From: Streptomyces sp. JJ66
Lineage (GTDB): Bacteria > Actinomycetota > Actinomycetes > Streptomycetales > Streptomycetaceae
DNA: 35,595 nt
Direction: 5' to 3'
Assembly (NCBI RefSeq): GCF_019303495.1
Contig: NZ_JAEVFI010000016.1
Coordinates: forward strand, 188,574 to 224,168
Each line of letters opens with the position of its first letter. The stretch's first letter is position 1. The translations under genes were made by a program, and so were the position numbers. Below the pieces are notes generated by a model, which was not told the origin of the DNA, ran no database searches, and was given only the letters and a program-made list of their open reading frames with translations. Shown one piece after another: positions 15,806 to 24,972 of this stretch.

Positions 15806-18001
15806 GTGCCCCGCTTCAGCATCATCGTTCCCGCCCACCAGGCGCATGGCTACCTGCCCGAGTGCCTGGAGTCCGTGCTCACGCAGTCCTTCACCGACCT
15901 CGAACTCCTCGCGGTGGACGACGGCTCCCCCGACGCCTGTGGCGGGTTGCTGGCGGAGGCGGCAGCGGCCGACCGGCGGGTGACGGTGCTGCGGATGCCG
16001 GAGCCGGCCGGCCCGGGACCGGCCCGCAACGCCGGGCTCGCCCACGCCCGCGGTGACTACGTGCTGTTCCTCGACAGCGACGACGCCCTCGCCCCCGGCG
16101 CCCTGCAAGCCATCGCCGACCGCCTCGTGGACACCGCCGAACCGGACCTGGTGCTCTTCGACCACGAACGCGCCTTCTGGCATGGCGGCACCGATCGCGG
16201 CGCCCCCGCCGGGCTGCTGGCCCACCGCGACCCGCAGGTGTTCCGCGCCGAGGACCGCGCCGCGCTGCTGCGGCTGCCCGGCGTCGCCTGGAACAAGGCG
16301 TGCCGCCGGGAGTTCCTGGCCCAGCGCGGGCTGCGGTTTCCGCCCGGGGCGTACGAGGGCGTCACCTTCAGCTGGTGTGTGCTGCTGACGGCCGAGGCGG
16401 TCACCGTGCTGGACCGGGTCTGCGTCCAGCACCGGCGGCGCCGCGCGGGCGGCCTGCTGGCACAGGCGCCGCGCAAGCACTTCGACCTCTTCGCCCAGTA
16501 CGACCGCGTCTTCGCCTTCGTCAACCAGCAGCACCAGCTCGTGCACTGGCGGCCGGTGCTCTACCGGCGCATGACCGACCACCTCACCGCCGTCTTCCTC
16601 GCCCCCGGGCGGCTGCCGCGCGCCAGCCGCGCGGAGTTCTTCCGGCGCAGCGGCAGGCTGTGCGCCCGGCACCGGTCGGCGGCGGGCCGCACCACACTGC
16701 GCCACCTGCTGCTGCGGCTCGGCGCCCGCCGCACGTTCCGGCTGCTGTGGGCGGCGGGCGGACTGCGGCGCCGGGTGCGTGCCGCCTGCCGTGCCGTGCA
16801 CGGCGCGGCGGTACGGGCGGCGTACCGGGTGCACTGCCGCCGCACGCTGGACCCGGCCCTGGCCGTCTTCGCCGCCCCGGGCGAACGCGGGTACACCGGG
16901 TACACCGGAGATCCAGCGGCCGTCGAAGCGGCGGCGCGCCAGCTCATCCCCGGGTTGCGCACGGCCTGGGTGGGCAGCGAGGCGCAGGCGGCCGGACTGC
17001 CGCGCGCGGTACGCCGCCTGCGGCCGGGGTCGGCCGCGCACTGGCGGGCGCTGGCGCGCGCCACGTACCTCGTCAGCAGCGGCGACTTCGAGCCCGGGTT
17101 GCGCAAGCGGCGCGGACAGGTCCTGGTGCAGACGCACCGGGGCACTCCGCTCGGCCGCGAAGGGCTCGACCTGGGCGACCACCCCGTGACCGGGCTGCGC
17201 ACCGACTTCGCCACGCTCCTCGCCCGAGTAGACGACTGGGACTACAGCCTCTCCGCCAACCGTCACTCCACCCTCGCCCGCGAACGCGCCTACCCCGGCG
17301 ACTACACCACCCTGGAGTACGGCGCCCCGCGCAACGACGTGCTGTACCGGGCCACGGCCGAGGACGTCGCACGCATCCGCGACGAGCTGGGTGTGCCCGC
17401 CGGTTCGGTGGCCGTGCTGTACGCGCCCGCGCCGCGCGACCACCTGCGCGGGCGCCTGCCCCGGCTGGATGTCACCCGGCTCGCGCACGCGCTCGGGCGG
17501 GGCTTCGTCGTTCTCGACGGGGCCGCGCCGCACGGCGTCCACCGCTCCGTGGCCCGGCTGTGCCTGGCCGCCGACGCCCTGGTCACCGACTACTCGCCCC
17601 TCGTCTTCGACTACGCCAACCTCGACCGTCCCATCGTCCTGCACGCCGACGACTGGGAGACCTTTCGCGCCACCCGGGGCACCTATGTCGATCTGCCCGG
17701 CGCGCCGCCCGGGCCGGTGGCCTGGGACGTGGACAGCCTGGTGCGTCTCTTCCACAGCGGTGCGTGGTGCGGGCCGGGCAGCGCGGCGCTGCGCTCGGCT
17801 TTCCGGGCGCGCTTTTGCCCCTACGACGACGGCCACGCGGCGGAGCGGGTGGCACGCGCGGTCTTCCTCGACGGCACCGGCCTGGCCCCGGTGGTTCCCC
17901 TCGCCCAGCGCCGCCCGGCCCCGCTGCCGTCCCGGTCCGCTCCGCGCGGGCGCGTGGTGCGTCCCGGCGGCCCGCACACGGGCACCCGTCTCACGGGTTG
18001 A
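15806..18001 (+). CDS. GT2 glycosyltransferase fused to a TagF-type polyol-phosphate polymerase
   Basis: From GTG 15806 (MPRFSIIVPAH, GGGAA five bases upstream) the protein has 731 residues; ATG 15767 would add 13. The N-terminal third is a GT2 domain with DDGS (38-41) and DSDD (90-93). A basic middle region rich in Arg and Leu follows. The C-terminal half is a CDP-glycerol:polyglycerophosphate transferase (TagF) domain: VQTHRGTPLG, LYAPAPRDH, ALVTDYSPLVFDYANLDRPIVL. TagF enzymes extend poly(polyol phosphate) wall teichoic acid at the inner membrane face. I recall that the S. coelicolor TagF homologue next to the NAD-GDH gene (SCO2997) was linked to spore-wall formation; position suggests this is its orthologue. 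The usual His-Gly-Thr-Pro block reads HRGTP. Confidence 0.88.
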   Translation: MPRFSIIVPAHQAHGYLPECLESVLTQSFTDLELLAVDDGSPDACGGLLAEAAAADRRVTVLRMPEPAGPGPARNAGLAHARGDYVLFLDSDDALAPGALQAIADRLVDTAEPDLVLFDHERAFWHGGTDRGAPAGLLAHRDPQVFRAEDRAALLRLPGVAWNKACRREFLAQRGLRFPPGAYEGVTFSWCVLLTAEAVTVLDRVCVQHRRRRAGGLLAQAPRKHFDLFAQYDRVFAFVNQQHQLVHWRPVLYRRMTDHLTAVFLAPGRLPRASRAEFFRRSGRLCARHRSAAGRTTLRHLLLRLGARRTFRLLWAAGGLRRRVRAACRAVHGAAVRAAYRVHCRRTLDPALAVFAAPGERGYTGYTGDPAAVEAAARQLIPGLRTAWVGSEAQAAGLPRAVRRLRPGSAAHWRALARATYLVSSGDFEPGLRKRRGQVLVQTHRGTPLGREGLDLGDHPVTGLRTDFATLLARVDDWDYSLSANRHSTLARERAYPGDYTTLEYGAPRNDVLYRATAEDVARIRDELGVPAGSVAVLYAPAPRDHLRGRLPRLDVTRLAHALGRGFVVLDGAAPHGVHRSVARLCLAADALVTDYSPLVFDYANLDRPIVLHADDWETFRATRGTYVDLPGAPPGPVAWDVDSLVRLFHSGAWCGPGSAALRSAFRARFCPYDDGHAAERVARAVFLDGTGLAPVVPLAQRRPAPLPSRSAPRGRVVRPGGPHTGTRLTG

Positions 18002-18093
18002 CGCCCGCCCCCGCCCCAGCACGGCGCGCGGCTACTGCGGGGCTCTTGCCAGGCGGGGCGGGGCGGCTACTCCAGCTACTTCGGCACGCCGAA

Positions 18094-18124
18094 CAGGTGG
18101 GCGGGTGGGATACCCGCCCACCTG
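18094..18124. terminator. Bidirectional terminator between TagF-type gene and gdh
   Basis: Perfect 13-base arms CAGGTGGGCGGGT (18094-18106) and ACCCGCCCACCTG (18112-18124) enclose five bases. It lies between the two convergent genes, 17 bases from the gdh stop. Confidence 0.9.
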
Positions 18125-18140
18125 AGGCGGCACGCCACGG

Positions 18141-21100
18141 TTACCGGTTGCTCCGCAGCAGCGTGCGCATGGTGCGCATGGCCACCGACAGGTTCGCCAG
18201 GTCGAACGTGTCGGAGGACTGGATCTCCTCCAGCGTCGCCCGCGCCCGGCCGAGGATCGCCGCGTTCTTCTCCTCCCACGCCTTGAACCGCTGCTCCGGG
18301 GTCGCGGCGGAGTCGCCGCCCGCCAGCACGTCGGCGGTCAGCAGTTGGTGCGCGGCGTACAGGTCTTCGCGGATCGCGGCGCGCGCCATGGACTGCCAGC
18401 GGTCGGCGCGCGGCAGCTCGCTGACGCGGTCCTGGAGCTGGGTGATGCCGAGCCGGTCGGCGAGGTCGTAGTAGACCTCGGCGACGTCCATCAGCTCGCG
18501 TCCGGTGCGGTCGGCGACGGCGACGATGTCCAGCGCCGGGAACACCGAGGAGAACCCGGCCACCCGGCGCGCCAGCTCCCCGGGGACACCGGCGTCCGCC
18601 AGCTCCTCGTGGATCTTCTCGAACCACGCCAGGTCCTCGCCCTTGAGCAGGGTGGGCAGTTCGTTCCACACGGCCTGGACGCGTTCGCCGAACACCTCGA
18701 CGGTCTCGGCGAGCAGCAGCGGCTGCGGGCGGTTGCCGAGCAGCCAGCGCGTGGCGCGCTCGACCAGGCGGCGCGAGTGGAGCCGGATGCGGGTCTGCAC
18801 CTCGGCGCTGACCTCGTTGTCCAGTGTCTCGACCTCGTCCCAGACCTGGGACATGCGGAAGATGGAACGGGCGGCCGTGTGCGCCCGCACGATCTCCTCG
18901 GAGGACGCGCCGGACTCCTCGCGCAGCCGGTGCAGGAAGGTCGAGCCGCCCATGTTGACCGTGTCATTGACCAGCACCGTGGTGATGATCTGGCGGCGCA
19001 GGGCGTGCGCGTCGATCTCGGCGGGGAACCTCTCCCGCAGCGGGCGCGGGAAGTAGCAGTGCGCCAGGTCGCGCAGGTAGGCGTCCTCGGGGAGGTCGGT
19101 GGCCAGCAGCTCCTCGGTGACGGTGATCTTGGCGTAGGCCAGCAGCACCGCCAGCTCCGGCTGGGTCAGGCCCCGGCCGTGGTTCATGCGCTCGCGGATC
19201 TGCTCATGGTCGGGCAGGAACTCCAGCTCGCGGTCCAGCCGTCCGGAGCGGATGAGGCTGTCCATGTAGCGGGCGTGGGCCTGGATCAGGCCGGGCGCGG
19301 TCTCCAGCGCGTTGGCCAGGGCGACATTCTGCGCGTAGTTGGTGCGCAGGACGATGTCACCCACCTCGTCGGTCATCTCCGCGAGCAGGGTGTTGCGCTG
19401 CTTGACGGTCATGTCCCCGTTGCCGACGACGGCATTGAGCAGGATCTTGATGTTCACCTCGTGGTCGGAGGTGTCCACCCCGGCGCTGTTGTCGATGGCG
19501 TCGGTGTTGACCTTGCCGCCGCACAGCGCGTACTCGATACGGCCGAGCTGCGTCAGCCCCAGGTTGCCGCCCTCACCGACGACCTGCGCCCGCAGCTCGT
19601 CGCCGTCCACCCGGATGGCGTCGTTGGCCTTGTCGCCGACGTCCTGGTGGGACTCGCTGGACGCCTTGACGTAGGTGCCGATGCCGCCGTTCCACAGCAG
19701 GTCCACCGGGGCCTGGAGGATGGCGCGCATCAGCTCCGGCGGCGTCATCTTGGTGACGCCGTCCTCCAGCCCGAGCGCCTCGCGCAGCTGCGGGCTGACG
19801 GGGATGGACTTGGTGGTGCGCGGGAAGACGCCACCGCCGGCGGAGATCAGCTCGGTGTCGTAGTCGGCCCACGAGGAGCGCGGCAGGTCGAACAGGCGAC
19901 GCCGCTCGGCGTAGGAGGTCGCGGCGTCCGGGTCGGGGTCGATGAAGATGTGCCGGTGGTCGAAGGCGGCCACCAGGCGGATGTGCTCGCTGAGCAGCAT
20001 GCCGTTGCCGAACACGTCACCGGACATGTCGCCGATGCCGACGACGGTGAAGTCCTGCGTCTGCGTGTCGTGGCCCAGCTCGCGGAAGTGCCGCTTGACC
20101 GACTCCCAGGCGCCGCGCGCGGTGATGCCCATGCCCTTGTGGTCGTAGCCCGCCGAGCCGCCGGAGGCGAAGGCGTCACCGAGCCAGAAGCCGTAGGCGA
20201 CGGCGACCTCGTTGGCGATGTCGGAGAACGTCGCGGTGCCCTTGTCGGCGGCGACGACGAGGTAGGTGTCGTCCTCGTCGTGCCGCACGACGTCCTTGGG
20301 CGGCAGCACCTCGCCGCTGACCAGGTTGTCGGTGATGTCGAGCATGCCGCAGATGAAGGTGCGGTAGCAGGCGATGCCCTCGGCCAGCCACGCGTCCCGG
20401 TCCACCGCCGGGTCGGGCAGCCGCTTGCCGACGAAGCCGCCCTTGGCGCCGACGGGCACGATGACGGTGTTCTTCACCTCCTGCGCCTTGACCAGGCCCA
20501 GGATCTCGGTGCGGAAGTCCTCCTTGCGGTCCGACCAGCGCAGGCCGCCGCGGGCGACCTTGCCGAACCGCAGGTGCACACCCTCCACGCGCGGGGAGTA
20601 CACCCAGATCTCGTAGGACGGGCGCGGTGCGGGCAGGTCGGGGATGGCCTGCGGGTCGAGCTTCATCGAGACGTACGCGTGCAGGCCGCCGCCGTCGGTG
20701 CGCTGGAAGTAGTTGGTGCGCAAGGTGGCCTTGATGACGGTGAGGAACGAGCGCAGCATGCGATCCTCGTCCAGGTTGGCCACCGAGTCCAGCGCGCCGC
20801 CCAGCTCCTCCAGCAGGCCGTCCACCAGCTCCCTGCCCGCGCTCTGCCGCTGCGGGGCGAGCCGCGCCTCGAACAGGCTGACCAGCAGGCGCGTGGTGTG
20901 GACGTGGCGGCGCAGGGTCTCCTCCATCGTCGCCTGGCCGAATTTGGCCCCGGCCTGCCACAGGTAGCGGGCGTAGGCGCGCAGCACCATGGCCTGCCGC
21001 CAGGTCAGCCCGGCCGAGAGCACCAGGGCGTTGAGGCCGTCGTTCTCGGCCTCGCCGCGCCAGACGGCGGCGAAGGTCTCCTGGAACCGGTGCCGGGCGT

Positions 21101-23111
21101 CCTCACCCAGGCGCTGTGCGGCCGACTCCGGCAGCCGCAGGCCGAAGTCGTAGATCCAGGCGCGGGTGCCCTCGACGGTGCGCAGCTCGTAGGGCCGCTC
21201 GTCAACGACCTCCACGCCCATCGCCTGGAGGATCGGCAGCACCGCTGACAGCGAGACGGGCTCGCCGGTGCGGTAGATCTTGAATCGCCGCTCGCCGCTC
21301 GCCGCGCCGACCGGCTCGTAGAGGCTGAGCGCGAAGTTGCCGCCGGTGGCGTCCGGCTCGGGCTCCTGCTCCAGCTCGACCAGGCGCTGGAGGTCGGCGA
21401 CGGCGGCGCGCGGGGCGAAGTCGGCCTTGTAACCCTCGGGGAAGGCGGCTGCGCCGTAGCGGCGGGACAGCTCGGCGGCCTTCTCCTCCCCGCACTCGGC
21501 GACCAGCGCATCGGCGAGCCCGTCGGCCCAGGAGCGGGCGGCCTCGACCAGCCGCGCCTCGATGCGGTCGGCCTCGGCGTCGGTGAGCGGCTCCAGCTTC
21601 GTGCCCGGCTCGACGTGGATGACGAAGTGCAGCCGGGAAAGCACCGACTCGGTGTTCCAGGCGGTGAAGTCAACGCTGGTGCCGCCCAGCTCCTCGGTGA
21701 GGATGTCGATCAGCCGCAGCCGCACCCCGGTGGTGTAGCGGTCGCGCGGCAGGTAGACCAGCGCCGAGTAGTAGCGGCCGTACTCGTCCTGGCGCAGGAA
21801 CAGCCGCAGCCTGCGGCGCTCCTGGAGGTAGAGGACGGACAGCGCGATGGAGCGCAGCTCGTCCTGGGGGATCTGGAACAGCTCGTCGCGCGGGTAGGTC
21901 TCCAGGATCTGGAGCAGGTCGCGCCCCGCGTGGCTGTCGGGCGCGAACCCGGCGTGCGCCAGAACGGCCTCGATCTTGCGGCGGATGACCGGGATCTGCC
22001 GCACCGTCTCCACGAACGCCGACGCGGCGAACAGGCCGAGGAAGCGCCGCTCGCCGACGACGTTGCCCTCGGCGTCGAACTTCTTCACCCCGACGTAGTC
22101 CAGGTAGGACGAGCGGTGCACGGTGGCGCGGCTGTTGGCCTTGGTCAGCACCAGCAGGGTGCGCTCCTGGGCCTTGGCCCGCGCGTCGGGGCTGAGGCGG
22201 CTGAAGGACGGGGAGACGGGGTGGCCCTCCTCGTCCTCGGTGTGCAGCGGGTCCGCGCGCAGGACCCCGAGGCCGGTGCCCGGCACCGACTTCAGCACCA
22301 TCTCGCCGCCGCTGTGCGCCAGCTCGTACTCGCGGTAGCCGAGGAAGGTGAACCGGTCGTCGGCCAGCCAGCGCAGCAGCGCCTGTGCCTCGGTGATCTC
22401 CTGCTCGGGCAGGTCGTCGGTGGGCTCCTTCGGCAGCCCGTCGGCGATGGCCAGGGCGGTGCCGCGCATCTTCCGCCAGTCCTCGACGGCCTCGCGCACG
22501 TCGGAGAGGATGCGGCGCAGGTCGAGGGTGATCTGCTGGAGGTCGGCGGCCTCCGTCTCGCGGTCGGTCTCGACGTGAATCCAGGACTCGGTGACGGCGT
22601 CCGGCGGCAGTTCCTCCCGGCGGTGGGTGCGCGGCTCGGGTGAGTACGGGTCGCGTCCGGCGTCCAGCACCTCCAGCAGCTTGCCCGTCACGTCGCGGCG
22701 GACGATGACCTGCGGGTGGATGACGAGGTGGATGCCGCGGTGCTGCCGGGTCAGCTCGTTGGTGACCGAGTCCACGAGGAAGGGCATGTCGTCGGTGACG
22801 ACCTCCACGACCGTGTGCGTGCAGGTCCAGCCGTTCTCCTCGACCGTCGGCGTGTAGACGCGGACGTTGGCGGTGCCCTGCGGACGCTGCTGAGCCAGCT
22901 TGTGATGCGACAGCGCGGCCCCGAGCACGTCCACCGGGTCACGGTCGGTGAGATCCTCGGGGGCGGTGTGCAGGTAGTAGCGCTGGAGGTAGGCGTCCAG
23001 AGCGCCGGCGTCGAGGCCCTGGGCCGGCAGGCTCCCGGCGGGGCTCGACTCAGCTGCCTGGGCGGCTCGCCTGAGCAGATCGGCCTTGGCTTCGTCCAGC
23101 TTGGTCTGCAT
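18141..23111 (-). CDS. gdh: NAD-dependent glutamate dehydrogenase, large (about 180 kDa) type
   Basis: This 1656-residue protein starts at ATG 23111 (MQTKLDEAKADLLRRAAQ), preceded by GAGG. The size matches the large NAD-GDH class first described from Streptomyces clavuligerus. The catalytic core contains GGLRWSDRKEDFRTE (around 855-869) and VIVPVGAKGGFVGKRL (around 884-899), the glutamate-binding lysine region. Further typical blocks are DMSGDVFGNGMLLSEHIRLV and EGGNLGLTQLGRIEYAL. The long N-terminal part (about 1-700) is the regulatory region with ACT-like segments. The enzyme oxidises glutamate to 2-oxoglutarate and ammonium, feeding carbon to the TCA cycle. The gene appears monocistronic, flanked by a terminator and a long upstream region. 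Confidence 0.96.
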   Translation of the reverse strand: MQTKLDEAKADLLRRAAQAAESSPAGSLPAQGLDAGALDAYLQRYYLHTAPEDLTDRDPVDVLGAALSHHKLAQQRPQGTANVRVYTPTVEENGWTCTHTVVEVVTDDMPFLVDSVTNELTRQHRGIHLVIHPQVIVRRDVTGKLLEVLDAGRDPYSPEPRTHRREELPPDAVTESWIHVETDRETEAADLQQITLDLRRILSDVREAVEDWRKMRGTALAIADGLPKEPTDDLPEQEITEAQALLRWLADDRFTFLGYREYELAHSGGEMVLKSVPGTGLGVLRADPLHTEDEEGHPVSPSFSRLSPDARAKAQERTLLVLTKANSRATVHRSSYLDYVGVKKFDAEGNVVGERRFLGLFAASAFVETVRQIPVIRRKIEAVLAHAGFAPDSHAGRDLLQILETYPRDELFQIPQDELRSIALSVLYLQERRRLRLFLRQDEYGRYYSALVYLPRDRYTTGVRLRLIDILTEELGGTSVDFTAWNTESVLSRLHFVIHVEPGTKLEPLTDAEADRIEARLVEAARSWADGLADALVAECGEEKAAELSRRYGAAAFPEGYKADFAPRAAVADLQRLVELEQEPEPDATGGNFALSLYEPVGAASGERRFKIYRTGEPVSLSAVLPILQAMGVEVVDERPYELRTVEGTRAWIYDFGLRLPESAAQRLGEDARHRFQETFAAVWRGEAENDGLNALVLSAGLTWRQAMVLRAYARYLWQAGAKFGQATMEETLRRHVHTTRLLVSLFEARLAPQRQSAGRELVDGLLEELGGALDSVANLDEDRMLRSFLTVIKATLRTNYFQRTDGGGLHAYVSMKLDPQAIPDLPAPRPSYEIWVYSPRVEGVHLRFGKVARGGLRWSDRKEDFRTEILGLVKAQEVKNTVIVPVGAKGGFVGKRLPDPAVDRDAWLAEGIACYRTFICGMLDITDNLVSGEVLPPKDVVRHDEDDTYLVVAADKGTATFSDIANEVAVAYGFWLGDAFASGGSAGYDHKGMGITARGAWESVKRHFRELGHDTQTQDFTVVGIGDMSGDVFGNGMLLSEHIRLVAAFDHRHIFIDPDPDAATSYAERRRLFDLPRSSWADYDTELISAGGGVFPRTTKSIPVSPQLREALGLEDGVTKMTPPELMRAILQAPVDLLWNGGIGTYVKASSESHQDVGDKANDAIRVDGDELRAQVVGEGGNLGLTQLGRIEYALCGGKVNTDAIDNSAGVDTSDHEVNIKILLNAVVGNGDMTVKQRNTLLAEMTDEVGDIVLRTNYAQNVALANALETAPGLIQAHARYMDSLIRSGRLDRELEFLPDHEQIRERMNHGRGLTQPELAVLLAYAKITVTEELLATDLPEDAYLRDLAHCYFPRPLRERFPAEIDAHALRRQIITTVLVNDTVNMGGSTFLHRLREESGASSEEIVRAHTAARSIFRMSQVWDEVETLDNEVSAEVQTRIRLHSRRLVERATRWLLGNRPQPLLLAETVEVFGERVQAVWNELPTLLKGEDLAWFEKIHEELADAGVPGELARRVAGFSSVFPALDIVAVADRTGRELMDVAEVYYDLADRLGITQLQDRVSELPRADRWQSMARAAIREDLYAAHQLLTADVLAGGDSAATPEQRFKAWEEKNAAILGRARATLEEIQSSDTFDLANLSVAMRTMRTLLRSNR

Positions 23112-23441
23112 GTCCTCTGGCTCCTGTCGCGCGCCATTGCGTGACGTCAGATGGTGGGGTGAAGGGCTTTTTCCGTTGACAGGCGGCACGACGCGCACGG
23201 CCATCCAAACCGGTGGGGCGGGCGTCGCGCCGACAGACGGGACCAGCGGCCGGGTGGGCGTCATCGCACCCGGGGACGCGCGCCGGGAAAGCCTCGTCGT
23301 CTTCGTCCCCTGACACGGCTATCGCGCTGATCACGCCGCTTAGGCTATCGCCAAGCCCCTGGCCGCCGTCACCTTGGACTGCCGTACAAATAACCGGCTG
23401 GAACTTGTACGGAGCGTCCATTCCTCCCGTGTGCCCGTCTG
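23112..23441. promoter_or_regulatory. Upstream region of gdh
   Basis: These 330 bases separate gdh from the end of the HAD gene; both are on the minus strand, so the gdh promoter should be here. Its right half is less GC-rich than its surroundings. It contains a repeated minus-strand GCGATAGCC (plus-strand GGCTATCGC at 23320-23350) and the 31-base interrupted palindrome at 23382-23412. No confident -10/-35 pair was found. Confidence 0.45.
23382..23412. promoter_or_regulatory. Interrupted palindrome, candidate operator
   Basis: Arms CCGTACAA (23382-23389) and TTGTACGG (23405-23412) are perfect and separated by 15 bases, giving about three helical turns across the site. It lies 270 bases upstream of gdh and 30 bases past the HAD gene stop. 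Symmetry suggests a dimeric repressor site; a weak terminator is the alternative. Confidence 0.5.
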
Positions 23442-24113
23442 CTACGCGGCTATGCGCTCCGCCTCCGCCACGGCCTCCGCCAGCGTGTCCACCACCGGCA
23501 CCCCGGCCTCCTCCAGGCTCGCGCGGCCGTGCGAGCCGCCGGTGTACAGCACCGCGCGCGCCCCCACGTGCTCGGCCGCCCGCGCATCGTCCACCGCGTC
23601 TCCGATCACCACCGTCCGGGCCGGGTCCACATCCGTGAGCGAGGCCAGGTGGCGGGCCATGTGCGCCGCCTTGCCGTGCCCGTCCAGCGGTGTCGCCAGG
23701 CCGTCCACCCGCACGAAGTGGCCGTCGATGCCGTGGCTGCGCACCAGCGGCACCAGGTGGTCGTGCGGCGCGAGCGAGCACAGCGACTGCGTCCCGCCCG
23801 CCGCCGCGCGGGCGGCCAGCAGCTCCGCCGCGCCGAGCGTGAGCGCCACCGTGTCCGCACGGTGGAAGTAGTGGCGGTGGAACAGCTCGTTGATCCGCGC
23901 GAACTCCTCGTCCGTGGGCAGCTTGCCGGTGAGCTTCTCGTAGAAACGGTGCACGGGCACGCAGTACAGCTCGCGGTAGCGCTCCAGGGTGATCTGCTCC
24001 ATGCCGACCTCCGCGAAGGTCAGGTTCGTCGCCTCGATCACCGCGTCGATGTCGTGCAGGAGAGTGCCGTTCCAGTCCCACACGATGTGAATCGTCTGCT
24101 CACCCGATGCCAT
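23442..24113 (-). CDS. HAD-family phosphatase (phosphoglycolate-phosphatase-like)
   Basis: This 223-residue protein begins near MASGEQTIHIVWDWNGTLLHD. The nucleophile is D13 in the DWNGTL motif; the second acidic residue of the usual DxD is Asn here, as in some Gph-like relatives. An alpha-helical cap follows (about 20-90), then a Ser/Thr region (QSLCSLAP), K near DGHGKAAHMARHL and motif IV VVIGDAVDDARAAEH. It probably dephosphorylates a small metabolite; the substrate cannot be told. ATG 24113 is preceded by GGAGG at a spacing of only one base, so the true start may be a little further in. The DUF6912-like gene lies 49 bases upstream, same strand, likely cotranscribed. Confidence 0.88.
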   Translation of the reverse strand: MASGEQTIHIVWDWNGTLLHDIDAVIEATNLTFAEVGMEQITLERYRELYCVPVHRFYEKLTGKLPTDEEFARINELFHRHYFHRADTVALTLGAAELLAARAAAGGTQSLCSLAPHDHLVPLVRSHGIDGHFVRVDGLATPLDGHGKAAHMARHLASLTDVDPARTVVIGDAVDDARAAEHVGARAVLYTGGSHGRASLEEAGVPVVDTLAEAVAEAERIAA

Positions 24114-24162
24114 ACCTCCCGACGGTACGCCGCCCCACTGACAGCGGGAAAACCAGTGGGCC

Positions 24163-24747
24163 TCAGCCCCGGGCGGGGCCGTCGGCGAGCAGGTGGGCGA
24201 CCTCCTGCGTGGCGTACCAGAGCAGGTCGTGCTCCTCGGCGGCCTCGACGGTGGCCTCGGCGTCCGCGTCACCGGCGTCGGCGGCGGGCAGGGCCTCCGC
24301 CCCCGCGGCGACGGCCGCTTCCGCCCCGGCGGCGTCCACGTGGACGGCGGCGGCCTTCCGGAACGGCACGGCGGCGTCCACCAGAACCTGACCGACTGCC
24401 GCCTCGTCCAGGTCCAGGCCGGCGGGCCGCACCGCCTTATCGGCAGACCTCACCGCCTCGTCGGCAGACCTCACCGCCTCATCGGCAGATCTCACCGCCT
24501 CATCGGCGACGTCTACCGCCACGACGACACGGCGGCGCGGGGCCTGCGCGTCATCGGCCAGCAGCCGCAGCGAGGCGAGCGCGGCCCGGCCGAGCGCGGC
24601 GTACTCCAGCTCCTCCGGGTCGTCGGAGCCACACCACGCGCGCAGCGCGGGCGTGACGGCGAAGGCCGCCAGCGGCAGGGGGTCCAGCTCGCCCTGCCGG
24701 TGCGCCACCGCCAGCCGGGGCAGGGTCAGGGGGACGTAGAGGCGCAT
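24163..24747 (-). CDS. DUF6912-like conserved protein with heptad tandem repeat
   Basis: The 194-residue protein starts MRLYVPLTLPRLAVAHRQGE, which I associate with a conserved actinobacterial family (DUF6912) of unknown function. Conserved-looking ends are YAALGRAALASLRLL and LLWYATQEVAHLL. In the middle, ADEAVRS is repeated three times followed by ADKAVRP, in a region facing the variable part of the family; an Ala-rich tract (AAGAEAAVAAGAEALPAADAG) lies after it. No signal peptide or membrane helix. It precedes the HAD gene on the same strand. The function is unknown; acidic and small, probably cytoplasmic. Confidence 0.8.
   Translation of the reverse strand: MRLYVPLTLPRLAVAHRQGELDPLPLAAFAVTPALRAWCGSDDPEELEYAALGRAALASLRLLADDAQAPRRRVVVAVDVADEAVRSADEAVRSADEAVRSADKAVRPAGLDLDEAAVGQVLVDAAVPFRKAAAVHVDAAGAEAAVAAGAEALPAADAGDADAEATVEAAEEHDLLWYATQEVAHLLADGPARG
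24431..24508. repeat. 21-base tandem repeat inside the DUF6912-like gene
   Basis: About 3.7 copies of a 21-base unit (plus strand CACCGCCTCATCGGCAGATCT and close variants) occur head to tail. Each copy encodes one ADEAVRS heptad. Copies differ by single bases (tcg/tca, gac/gat, one Lys codon), suggesting recent duplication with slippage. Confidence 0.9.
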
Positions 24748-24931
24748 GGACTGCCGCTTTCGTGTGAGACCGGGCACGGGCTGCTGGCCAGGATACGGCG
24801 CTGTCGGCGTGGCCCTCGCTCCGCGCCAGCGAGCGGGTGACGCAGGTCAGCGCCACCCGGGGTCAGCGACGGCGAGGGCTGGAACCCACACGGGTGAGAC
24901 CACCCGCCGGGGCTCAGGGACGCGTCCGTCA

Positions 24932-24960
24932 TTGCGCGGGCGTGACGCCACCGATACAAC
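24932..24960 (+). promoter_or_regulatory. Putative promoter of the Rv3235-family gene
   Basis: TTGCGC (24932-24937) and TACAAC (24955-24960) are separated by 17 bases, a reasonable match to a housekeeping-type promoter. It would give transcription starting near 24967, about 55 bases before ATG 25021. Assigned by eye. Confidence 0.45.
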
Positions 24961-24972
24961 CAGTCACGCAAA

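Noticed and set aside
18345..21248. Large plus-strand frame antisense to gdh
   Set aside because: Shadow of the NAD-GDH gene; residues show no domain and mirror the codon bias of the opposite strand.
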